From NCBI GenBank assembly GCA_002118135.1, contig BDIU01000235.1, positions 1-64,000 on the forward strand: a stretch of DNA of 64,000 nucleotides, read 5' to 3'. This stretch comes from Trebouxia sp. TZW2008 (Eukaryota; Chlorophyta; Trebouxiophyceae; Trebouxiales; Trebouxiaceae). This document shows positions 45,601 through 57,600 of this stretch, one piece after another. The translations under genes were made by a program, and so were the position numbers. How positions within the stretch are numbered: position 1 is the first letter of the stretch; the number at the start of each line of letters is the position of its first letter. Below the pieces are notes generated by a model that was not told the origin of the DNA, searched no databases, and saw only the letters and a list, made by a program, of their open reading frames with translations.

Positions 45601-48600
45601 GCCAGGCTGTAACCCTGCCAGTTGCTTATCCTGGGCCTTGAGGTCTTTGAGAATGGCTTCTTATGGAATGACCAGAAGCACATCCCCAGGGTCCACCTTG
45701 ACACAAAAAGAACAGCTGTAAAAGCTTGTGTAAAACTGAAGGAGACTTGTTGTACAATAACAAGTGAGTGAGGGGTTTCAATTCATTTTCCAATAGGTTC
45801 GCCTTTTCCATGTCCATTGAATGACCTGTAGTCCAATCTGGAGAAAACGTATATTGGGTAAGGTTATGGGTACACGGTGCTAGGGTTTACCTCCAAAGCT
45901 GGTTCCTCTGACTCAATTATAAGGTCCTCTGTCTTCCCTCCTGATGCGCGGAATTCCTCTTCTTCCTTGGCAATGTCACTGAAGTTGAAGAAACCTCCAG
46001 GTGGTGGGTCAGATGGTGACATGCCTGCACAACAACAGACTGTTTACTCCCTCTACCATACAGATGGTGACATGCCTGCACAACAACAGACTGTTTACTC
46101 CCTCTATCATACAGATGCAGAGAAGATGAAGCAAAGATGAAGCCAAAAATAACTGTTTCGCGTTTTTGCTCCTCTTCCTCAGCAACAGCGTTGAAGTTGA
46201 TGAAAGCCCCAGGTGGTGGGTCAGATGGTGACATGCCTGCACAATGGTGCATTTTTCAGTCTGTCTGTCACGCAGATACTTGGTGATACTTGAAGCAACC
46301 TTGTTGACGTCACTGAAGTCAATGAAGCCCCATGGCAGTGAATCTGCTGGTGAAGTGGCTGCATGACAATTGATTGCATCTGCCAACCCTCTGTGATACA
46401 GATACAGAGCAGACATAGCAAAGCTGATGCAGTTTCTTTTTTCCTTTTCTTGGCAATGTCACTGAAGTCAGCGAACCCCCCATGGCAATGGAACAGGTGA
46501 TATGCCAGCACAACAGTTGATGTTTGTAAGCAACTGCATAGAAACACATCACATTCATCACATTCAAGAACTCGACTTGCACATTCAATGATGGTGCACT
46601 TTGTTTTGTGGAATACTATCTGACAGCCCAATCCCATACAAGAGAAACATGTCGGCAGACTGCATGGCAGAACGTCAAGAGCTACAAGGTAGACAGTCAT
46701 TGTCCAACAAGCTTGCAGAGCAGGTTGACATGTCAGGCTTCACACACCAGATTTACACAGCTTGGACAGTTTGAGGTCACAGTGCAAATCTCAGGCAGTC
46801 TGGTAAAGAAAGTACAGCTGAGAAAAGGAAGGACGCTCAGAGCGTGTGTACTGCATCTGAAAGATAAAGCAGCTTCAGATCACAGTGCAATGCTGTGGAT
46901 TGTATAATAGACATCAGGGCTATCAAGTACAATTATGAACTCAAAACCATGATGAGGCTCAATGAAGTTGGGGTGCCCACCTCGTCCAAGATTGCCAGCC
47001 TGCTCAAGTTGTTCCGCGAATGCCTCAGGCTTGACAGACTCCCCTGCACACATAGTCACCATGATCATGTTTCCTCTGTGCCAGATGACAGTGCTGTTCA
47101 TAGCACCAGCACCAGCAGCAGCACCAGCACCAACCGCATGATGGCAACAGTAGTCAAGGTGATTGTCAGCAACTGAACATTGGAACATCAACATTGATAC
47201 GTAAACTCTGCCCTACACATGTTGCATGAACACCTGACAGACAATTGTCAACATCGCAATATTCACGGCATACTAGCAATGATTACAACAAGCAAGCCAT
47301 ATCAGCCTTGAAGTTTCTTGGTCCTCTCTGCTTGGTGCAACAGCAGCAGTAAGACACAATACAATCAAGGGCAAGAGATTGCTTTGGTACTGACCTTCTG
47401 ACAGGCCTTTGACAGCTGGAGTGTCAGATCGACTTTCTGTTGCAGCTTCATTGTAGCTACTCAGGGCTGGTGGGTACAAGCCCTGCTCCTGCAAGTCCCC
47501 AGAGCTGGACCCCTCTGACACCCCCTGGGGGTCAGCTACGGGGGCTGCCTCCCTTGCCTGCTCCTTTACTGATGTTTCTGAAGCTGCAAGCACGTGGCAA
47601 TGAGGTGCTGTGTCACAACAAATTATATGCAATGATGCCAGCAATTGTCAGCTTCTGCCAGACTTTAGTTTTCAGGGCTCAGTGCTTCCTGTGCTCTAAT
47701 GCAAACTCAGATCAGAGCAATTGCTGATGCCACGTGTAATCTATGTTGCAGCATTGATGATAGGGAAGGTGGCTCTTTGCTCTCTTCTCAAAATGAAACA
47801 TTGAAACTGCTGCTCTCGTCTCAAGTGAGCTGTTTGAGAAGCAATATTGTCAGACAAGCATTGATATTGAATGTAAGCATATGAAGTGGCAATGCCATCA
47901 GACAGGAGCTTAGTTTGCGAGTGCATAGGTAGAAGCCCGTATGTGACAGTGCTTCAGACAGCCTTTGCTTGCAGCCATATTCACAATGACAGGCTACGCT
48001 CAGGAAACGAAGGGTAAGTACCTTGTTGTGAGGGCTGTGGCTTCAAAGATCCAAGAAAGCGTTGAAACAGTCTGACAGGGTCTCTGTCTGAGTCAGCTGC
48101 TGCTGCCTCTGCTGTCTCAAAGTCTGCAGAACAGAAAGCGTACATGCCTGTAAGATACACATCCAAATGCAAGCGGAGAATCATTCTACTGCAGAAGCTG
48201 GCAGCGCATGTGCACGTTGCTAGTACACAAACTTGTGAATTGCAATAGCAGTGTTTTGCGTGCTTACAATCTGTGCAGAGTCAACTCAGCACAAGCACTT
48301 CAGTAGCAGATCACACGACGGCACAATGTGTGCGACATCTGCATGTGCCCTCACAGAGTACAGTGTTTGTGCTGTCAGTGGCGCAACCCCAGCGCAACTT
48401 GCATGCAGCCAGCGCTCACCTGGGAAAGCATAGCTGGCTTCAGCGGCTTGAAACACATACCCCTGAGACCCCAAGGGGTCAAGGGTAGAGGCAAGCGGGG
48501 TCCCCTGCAACCCCTGCCAATCCTGATCCACATAGTCAGTGAACCCCTCCTTGCCCAAAGGGAGGGTGATGGGGGTCTGCCCAACCCCCTTTCCCTGTTG

Positions 48601-51600
48601 AGCTTCATCAGCAACTGGTGCAGCAGGGTCTGCATGTAACACGATTATTTGTTCCACTCATCAACACGCTTGAGCGCCAAATCCCATGACCTTGCTATAT
48701 TTAGTTGTTCTTTGTATATTAACTGTTCTTTGTAAGGACACTTGATGTGAGGCCATTCTCAATGTAAGGACAATGCAACTGGTAAGCAATCACTGCATTC
48801 CGACTGCAGCGCAGGGAAATTTTGATGTAAGGACAGCTTTCTTGGGAATTAAAGCAAACGAATTCACTTTAAATACATACAGAGGCAGTGACCTGCCTCC
48901 AAAGCCTTCAACAAACTAAGTCCAGAGCCATACTGTGCCAGCTTGAACTGGCCCTGAACCCACTCAAATCTCTGCCAAATTAAAGCATTTTGCAGGCCCC
49001 AAGTAATGTGCTTTGTTCAATGGGCTTCTTGCATTGTATCTATCGCGTGCGAGGACATTGCACACCCTTGCAAGCCTGAATGCACAAAGCTAGAGTGCAG
49101 ACCTAGTGGGTAGGGCTCGTCAACAGGGTTGGGGGTGGCCTCAGCAGCATCAGCCTGCTGGGGGGCCGCCTGGGCCGGTAGGGGGGGTGTGGGGAGGTTG
49201 TTTTGCCTGACTGCTGGCTCTGGGGTGAAAGCCTCCTTCACCTTATCGAAGAAGCCACTTGGTGCCTCTGCCACTAAGCCTACAAGTCAGGAAATCTGGT
49301 TTTGAAGCAGCATGCATGACAGCATACAGCAATCAAGCATGGCAGCATGATGCGATGGAGCAATGCGCTTTTCTGACGATGTAAGCTTCAAGGCAGCACC
49401 AAAAGCGTGTCATCACAAGCAGCGCCTCAGCGTTTGTTGTGCAAATCAATAGTGGCTCAACACAATCTGTAAACATGAAGGGCTGGCTGCATGGGTAGCA
49501 TTTTACAACTTGGTGACCGTACCAAGACGGTAGAGCTGGGTAGAGCGCTACAAATTACTCACCTTGAAAGTTCTGAGCAGCTGGTATGTCTGACAGCTTG
49601 TCATTGTCAGCTTGCCTGTCAGCAGTGAGGGCTGTTGGAGCAGAAGCTGGCCCTGCCTCATGCTGAGGGCTCCTTGGGGTCACCTGGGCGGTTCCTCCTG
49701 TCCCTTGAGGAATGCTGACTGGGGACACTGTTGCAGTTGCTGCCCCTTGAGCATCCTCAGCCACTGGTGCTGCTGGATCTGCAGACAACTAAAGGCATTA
49801 AGAGCCACAGCCTAGCACCTTTGATCAGACAGGACTTTACATTACATGACATGCATGCGCCTGCACCAATGCTTATGCTTGCAGTGTTCACTGCTGAACA
49901 CATGTGAAGCCAAGACAAGTAAAACATTGCGTGGGTGTTGGGCAGGACAGTATGCAGGTCTATAAATACTTGCAAAGATAGTTTGTGAACAGGGAAGCTG
50001 AAGGTTGTAGACAGTTGATTGCTCCAGTACATACCTAGCTGAGCCTGCTGAGCCTGTCTAGCACACGTTGAGATGACATGAAAGAAAGAATGAAGCTGAA
50101 TTACCTAGCGAGTAGGGCTCATCAACCGGGTTGGGGGTTGCTTCAGCAGCATCAGCCTGCTCAGGAGCCGTCTGGGCCGGCCTGGGGGGTGTGGGGCTCT
50201 CTGCCTGCTTCACTGCAGGCTCTGGGGTGAAAGCCTCCTTCACCTTGTCAAAGAAGCCTCCTGACTTGTTGCTTGGTGCCTCTGCCAATAGACCTGCAGC
50301 GCACAAATTGAGAAGGTCGACTGCAGTGTTCCACATGCACTGCATGCCAGCACTTCATACTGAGGCATGACAACATGACATACCAAGCATGACACAGTCA
50401 GTGCTCACACAAGCTTCACAACAGCAGACGCATTGCACAAACAGCACAACCACAAGAGGCAGCTCAACGTGACATGACCAAGCATGACACAGTCGCTGAG
50501 CATACAAGCTTCACAACAGCAGAAGGGTTGCACAGACAGCATCACCACAAGAGGCAGCTCAACAAGCGCTGCACAAAAGGGAAAAGAAGCACAAAGTAGA
50601 CCGCAAACATGCAAGACTGCATCAGCAAAACCCCACAATGTATTGACCGTTTCACAGTATACCTAGATGTTTAGACCTTCACCAAAGGCTCACCTTGGAG
50701 ACTTTGAGCAGCTGGTGTTGCTGGCGTCTTTTGTTTGTCAGCTTGCATGTCAGCAGTGAGGGCGGATGCAGCCGGCCCTGCCCCGCCCTGAGGGCTGCTT
50801 GGGGTCACTAGGGGAGTTTTACCTGACCCTTGAGGGGCGCTGACTGGGGACTGGGTTGCAGTTTGTGCCCCTTGAGATTCCTCAGCCACTGGTGCTGCTG
50901 GATCTGCAGACAGTCAGAGGTAGTAAAGAGCCAAGAAACAAGATTGAGTCAGAAAATGATGTGCGAAGATGAAGATCTGGTCATGTTGTTCCTACAGACC
51001 AATGCACTGTTGATGACAGTAAGCAGCGGACATGTACAACAACAAATGCACGCACCCGCACCAATATGTCATCAGTGCACTGCTCACCAAATGCAGGCTC
51101 ACAACGTCTTACCCTTTGAAGAATGGGGGAGCGACCTTCGTGCAGAACAGGGGCCTTTGCAAACTGCCTGCAAAGTCAACTTGCAAGCAATTCAGGCTGA
51201 GGCTGACCTAGCGAGTAGGGCTCGTCTACGGGATTTGGTGTTGCTTCAGCAGCATCAGCCTGCTCAGGGGCCGTCTGGGCTGGCGTGGGGGGTGTGGGGA
51301 GGTCCTTCAGCCTGACTGCTGGCTCTGGGGTGAAAGCCTCCTTCACCTTGTCAAAGAAGCCAGGTGAACCACTGCCTCCTGCCTCTGCTACCAGATCTGC
51401 ATCAATAGAAGTCCTGAACAACAGCTGTCACCAGCACAGAGTGCAGAAAGCAAGGAAACCAGGCACTGGGACTTTCACAGTAGCAGAATTTCCACCAGCA
51501 CAAAAGGGAAAGGGAGAATCAGGGCATTTCATCTTGTTGACAGCAATAAAAGCGCCATGCAAGGATGCCAGCTGCACATGGTGCAAAATCATGTCATCAG

Positions 51601-54600
51601 CGTGTCAGCATGATTTTGCTCTGGACTGCTCTCTGATGCTCATTTGTGGGAATGCAGCAGACATCACTTTAGTGTGTTCTTGTGCAACATGATTGTTTGG
51701 GGGTGTTTGACTAGGTCATAGACTGCCTGAACATCATTAACATAAAGTCATTGCCACCACGTGCCACATGCAGTCAGCCTTGTTCGCCGGCTGAAGCACG
51801 TGAGATTATTCTCTCTCTCGTGCAACAACCACCAGCCTGAGAGATTACCTTGCGCTATGTCACCAGCTTGCTGTGTCTGGCTGGCAACCTGCTCAGCGGT
51901 CGCACTCCCAGCACCTTCAGTCTTAGGTGCTTGAAGACTGGCAGCCCCCTCTGCATCCCCCTGACTGTCGATGGGGTCTGCAACTGGGGTCGGCTCAAGC
52001 TTTGAGCTCTGGTCACCTTTTAGATCAGCAGTCATTGTTTGGGGGGATGAGCCATCTTGTTTGACCTGCTGGGGTTGGGGGACCCCGTCTTGACCCCCCT
52101 GCTCTGCTGGAGGGTCAGCAACTGGAGTCTGGCGTTTGGACTTTTCTGCAGACTCAGCTACTGGCGCAATTGGATCTGCACAACCAAACACAAGACAAAT
52201 GAGCCCAAAAAAAGGTAGTACAATCTGGTGACGACTTCAGCTTCGCATGTCAAAAGAAATAACCTGTCACTAGTACGCTGAAAGCATCAGATGAAAGGAT
52301 GTCCGTCAAAGCCAAGTGAGCGTGCATGGAGATGCTACGCAGTTTGTGATTGTGCAAGTACTTAGCCACAGTGCAAAGCAGCATTTGCAGCGCGTTTGAC
52401 CGTCAAGCTAGCAAGTAGTGATTTCTGCACCTAAAGAGTAGGGCTCGTCAACAGGGTTGGGGGTTGCTTCAGCAGCATCAGCCTGCTCAGGGGCCGTCTG
52501 GGCCGGCCTGGGGGGTGTGGGGGTTTCCGCCTGCCTCACTGCTGGCTCTGGGGTGAAAGCCTCCTTCACCTTGTCAAACAAGCCAGCTGGCCCATCACTT
52601 GGCGCCTCAGCTACCAGATCTGCATCAATATCAATCCTGTTTTAGATCATCCCCAACAACACAGGCTGCTTAATGGACAGGAAGAAAATCCATCTTGCAT
52701 GCGCTGAGCATGCCAAACATGAGTGGCAGCACTGCATGAAGGAGAGCTGCAAGCCCACAAACAGCACAAGTTAGTGCCTGCAGGCACTGTATTTGACAGA
52801 GGAATCTTACGAGCATCCATAAATCGAAGCAACTTGAGAGCAAAAACGCTGACTTGCCGGAAATCACCTTGTGCCAAACCATTGGACCGCTGCATCTGAC
52901 TTGCCGCTCCCTCAGATAGCTGCTTGGCAGTTTCCTCAGTTGAACTGGGTTGAGTCACCTCTTGCAGGCCACCAGGGCCTCCCTGAGATCCTTGGGGCTC
53001 TGCTACTGGGATTGAGTTAGGGCTTGAGCTCTGGCCATCTTGTAGGTCAGCAGTGAGAGCTGGTGGGGAGGAGTCAATCTGATTGACTTGCTGGGGTTGG
53101 GATAACCCACTGTGACCCCCCTGGAGGTCTAGCACTGGGGTCTGCTCAGAGCGTTGAATTTCTTGAGCTGACTCAGCCACTGGTGCAGCAGGATCTGCAT
53201 CACATGGCGCCACGTGATTGCCACCCAGACTCGTTGCACGAGAGTATGCACGGTTCCTGTCACATACCAGGACTTGACAGCGCATTGTTGACAGTGCAAA
53301 ACACAATATAAACAGCGATGTTGACATGTACACACTGACAGCGTCAGCTTGATACCAACAGCTTACACAGGACCATAAGCCGACAGTAGTGCCACGAGGT
53401 GCCATGCTGCAATTCCCATTGCAACTCTTGTTCACGGTGCATTGAGAGAAGCTGCACCTAAGGGGTAGGGCTCCTTGACAGGGTTCGGGGTGGCCTCAGC
53501 AGCATCAGCTTGCTCGGGGGCTGTTTGGGCCGGCAGGGGGGGTGCGAGGCTCTCTGCCTGCCTCACTGCAGGCTCTGGGGTGAAAGCCTCCTTCACCTTG
53601 TCAAAAAGCCCCACGGACTGAGTCTGAAATGTGTCTTCAGATGGGGAACCTGCATAGCAAACAGGACAGCTGTTGTAATATGGCAGGCTGCCAATACGTG
53701 ATGCATTCAACTCACTGCACACGGTTTGCAAGCGCATGCTCAATGGAGTTGAACTACCAATGCGTCAACAGTCATAAGCAAGTTTTGCTATGTGATCGAC
53801 GTTCGACGCTCAAGCAATATCTGAGGTCAATGTTTGAGAATATGCAGAAGGGCTGAGATTCTTGCATCAATAAATGTGTGCAGTCTGACATGTCTGTTGG
53901 GTGCAACGCACTGCTTCAATCTGAGTGCCGTGTGACATGTTAGTATCAATGCTGTCATACGCCATGCGCACGATCATGAAAGAGCTGCCAGGACTTCAGT
54001 TTGACATTCACATTATATTCAAAGTGCCCACCTTGTGCAAATAGATTGTTGTTGTCTTCAGTCTGGTTTGCTGCCGGCTCAGGCTTCACTGCTTCTGCTG
54101 CACTGTTTGCCGCTGCAGACACACACAGCAGCTGTCTCAAGATTTGAAGGCAAACATGATCACGCAGGGCTAGGTGCAAAATGCTCTGCAGCAGGGGCAG
54201 CTATCAGCAAATGCAGCTCAAATTCAGCATATTCATGGGCTGCTCATGCTGCCACGAACGTGTCAAGTCCATCATACTCTGGGCCGTCAAAACATGTACA
54301 AAGTAATTGACATTCTTGCTCGATCTTCAATTTGCTGGTCATCTTCTTCATTCAAAGCTCAACACAAGCTGCTGTGTGTTTGCAGCGGCAAACATTGCAG
54401 CAGACGCTTAAAAGCCTGAACAAGCAGCAAGTGCAGCTCAGATTGAGCACGTAGCTTGGCAGTTCATGCATGAGGGACATGCTGCATCGTCATAGTATGA
54501 GCTGCCAAGACATCTGCAAACAGACCGTCATCCTGACCAATCTGGCTTCACTGCCATTCTGCATTGCTTGCAGCTGTAAGAGCTGATGGAAGCTGTGGTA

Positions 54601-57600
54601 GCAAGATACATCAAATGTGCAGCGCTATAGTATGGTGCAGACTGGGGACAGCTGTCTGCATCTGCAGCTTGGATGTCAAGCACAAAATGTCTGCTGCAAA
54701 GTTCACAACATGCAACAGCTGCTTGAAACTTTGATAGCAAGACACATCAAATGTGCAGCAGTACAGGATGGTGCAGACTGGGGACAGCTGTCTTTGTCTG
54801 CAGCTTTGATAATACCCACATATCACATAGGTGTGTCTGCTGCAAAGTCCACAACATCAAACATGCAACATGTGCCATAGGCAGAAACAGAAGCTTGAGA
54901 GCTTTTTGGTGAAAGCTGCTTTGGCCTTGAACACCAGTCAGCACAGCCGAACAGGACGTGCAATAGAACATGCAGGAGCTGAGCAATTTGACATGCAAAT
55001 GTAGTAGCTGAGATTAGCACCTTGAGTCACTGCTTGCACAACTGGATTGTCTGACTGCTTGCCAGTGTCCGCTTGGATGTCAGCAGTGAGGGCTGGTGGG
55101 GACGAGGCCTCCCCCTTGGCCATTCCAGTCTCTGAAAGGCCCTCTGTGCTGGCCGGCTGATTGGACTCTGGCTGGAAGCGGTCTTTCAAGCCTTCCAAAA
55201 AGCCGCCAACTGCATTTGGTGGGCTTTCTGCTGACTGTGACGAGCCTGCAAAGACAGCATAGCTTGATTCTGACGCAATGGTCATGCTGACAGCTACTGA
55301 CTGATTATCATGTAGTATCACAGGAGCCAGGTTTGATGATGCCAAAACGCCCACAAAGCGACCCATCGCCTAGCAAATATGCCAAATGCATAGCTGGCTG
55401 TGGCGTCTTGACGAGGAGCCAGTAGTCAAAGGTCTGATGCTCAGCTAATGCAAGGCAGTCAATCACAAATGCTCAAGCACACAGCCGGATTTGAATGTTA
55501 TCTTTGTTTTAATGCTAACATAATCAGGAAGTCGATTTAAGACTGTGCATGTTGGTGTATCAACGACAGCCTACCCTCAGTGAGCTTGCTGGCTTCCTCC
55601 ACTTGACTGGTTACCTGTTGGGTGTCAGCCTCCTTTGCCGTGTCTGTCCCCTCTGCACATCACATGCAAGCATTTGAAAATACCAGAGTGCCTTTGACTG
55701 CTACAGTGGCTTCCCTCTGTAAAGACTGCTTTGATTACCAAGGAAACTGTCCTCGCATTGAATTGTCATTACAAAGAGGTATCACTACAGTCAGAAGGCA
55801 GTGGTGAATTCAAAGTTGCGCTATGCTTACATCAAAAATATCCTCAGATTGCGTGTCCTCACAAGGAGAAATGATGGTACATGAGAAGAGGAGGGGATGA
55901 AGGTCAGGAGTCCAGACCAATCTAGTTACTCATGATTCCTTATGGTCGTAGGCCAAGATGTTATGCAAGTCAGCAACAAGAGCAACAGGCGAGCAATGGT
56001 GCTCCCAGGGAGTGATGCTTGTACAGGCCTTGACAAGATAATGCAGCATTTGCTTGAACAACAATAAATTTCAGCCCTCAAGGCCTACCATGCTTGCAAT
56101 ACAGCATAGCACAAGCGCGCCGCAGCGTTATCATGCAGCAGAACACATAGTGCCAGTGCTGCAGACAGCTTTTGCCAGAACACTTGAAGTGATGCATGTG
56201 TTATATCGTGGGCAGGGGAAAGGGATCCTTCTCTCAACGCATGAACAGCAACGGTTAGCCTTGAGTTGTGCACATGTGTCATACAAGGGAGGAAGGGCCT
56301 CACCTTCCCGAAGGCTCTGGACAGCAGGAGTGACTGATTGCTCAGCAGTGTCAGCCTCGCTGTCAGCAGTAGGGGCTTGTGGGGGCAGACCCTCACTGGT
56401 GTCTTCAGTCTTGGAAGGGCCCTCTGTGCTGGGCTGCTCTTCAGGTTCCGGCGGGAACTTCTCATTCAGACTTTTGAGCGCACCGCCACTCTCAAAAAAG
56501 CCCTGAGGCTGCTCATCTTCTGCAGCCTCTGCAGTTGACAAAGCGTGTCATGTCAAACATGTTCAAATTTTGGTCAGTGAGCAGAAGCACATGCAAGTGG
56601 ATGAAACAGCACAGTCAACATCAACTTGATGCTTGTCATGGTTTTGGAACATGTGCACGCTTTTGTTGAACTTTGGTACAATGGATAGGACCTTGCCAGC
56701 ATGACCCAATCCATGCAAAAGGCGTCTTCAACTTGACAGACAAATACAGCTGACGCGTCAACAGCAATGGCTGACCTTGAGCTTGCTGCCCAGCTTCCTC
56801 AACCTGATTGGCCACCTTCTCTGGCGCCACATCACTCACTGCGCCTGCCTCCTCTGCAAAAAGAAAAACCTCATGATGCAAGAACATCAGGATGAAATTT
56901 GCTGTGTCATGGCATGTGTATTTCAAAGTTCTGCAGAAGGATGCCAGGCCAGTGGTTGCATTCATGCAGCCCAAGCATGCAGCACTTTGAGACGACCTGA
57001 ACGCTTCTAGAACGGCCACAAGTTGTCCACAAAGCCTCTATGTTTACCCTTTATAAGCAGAGGATAGCGCATGCTCTGTTGACGATCTCAGATCTACGGA
57101 GTACGTCTCTGCACAACAAACAGCAAGCAAAACATAGATCAAGACTCTTGTGCGTTAAACCAAGCGCACCATGTGTCTCTGCAAAAATGTTGAATTTAGC
57201 TTGCCAAACATGATTCTCGGCACTTTGCCAGCATAAAGCTTGTTGCACTTCAGCCTGAGTATTGAACAGTTTGATGTCCATAGTGTCTGAACAAATCTAT
57301 TTCAATAAGAGGGCAACAGCTTGCATGTGCTGCCGCAGCTGCACTGTATAGGTGGATGCACTCAAAACGCAGATGATGAGGGAAAAAGCCAGAGGGCAAA
57401 GCGACTGACCATTGATCAGGCTCTGCACAGCTGGTGTGCCCGACTTCTTGTCAGTGTCAGCCTCAATTTCAGCGATGAGGGCTGGTGGGGGCGAGGCCTC
57501 CCCCTTGGCCCCCTCTGTGCTGGACAGGCCCTCCATGTTGGGCTGTTGGGAAGCCTGTGGCTGAAACCTTTCCCTCAAACTTTCAAAAAAGCCACCAAGA

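Larger units (their letters stand above)
48420..53649 (-). repeat. Second exon array: five pairs of DKVKEAF and DPAAPVAE modules
   Basis: DKVKEAF-type exons: 53649-53458 (192 bp), 52619-52431, 51396-51208, 50293-50105 (189 bp each) and 49279-49103 (177 bp). Core: FFDKVKEAFTPEPAV, then PAQTAPEQADAAEATPNPVD and EPYSLG. DPAAPVAE-type exons: 53194-52868 and 52175-51849 (327 bp each), 50903-50694 (210 bp), 49778-49563 (216 bp) and 48629-48420 (210 bp). Core: DPAAPVAESAQ followed by Gln/Pro/Ser-rich sequence and LTAD. All are phase 1-1. FFDKVKEAFTPE aligns with FFESLKERFQPE of the other array, so both arrays share an ancestor. Confidence 0.92.
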
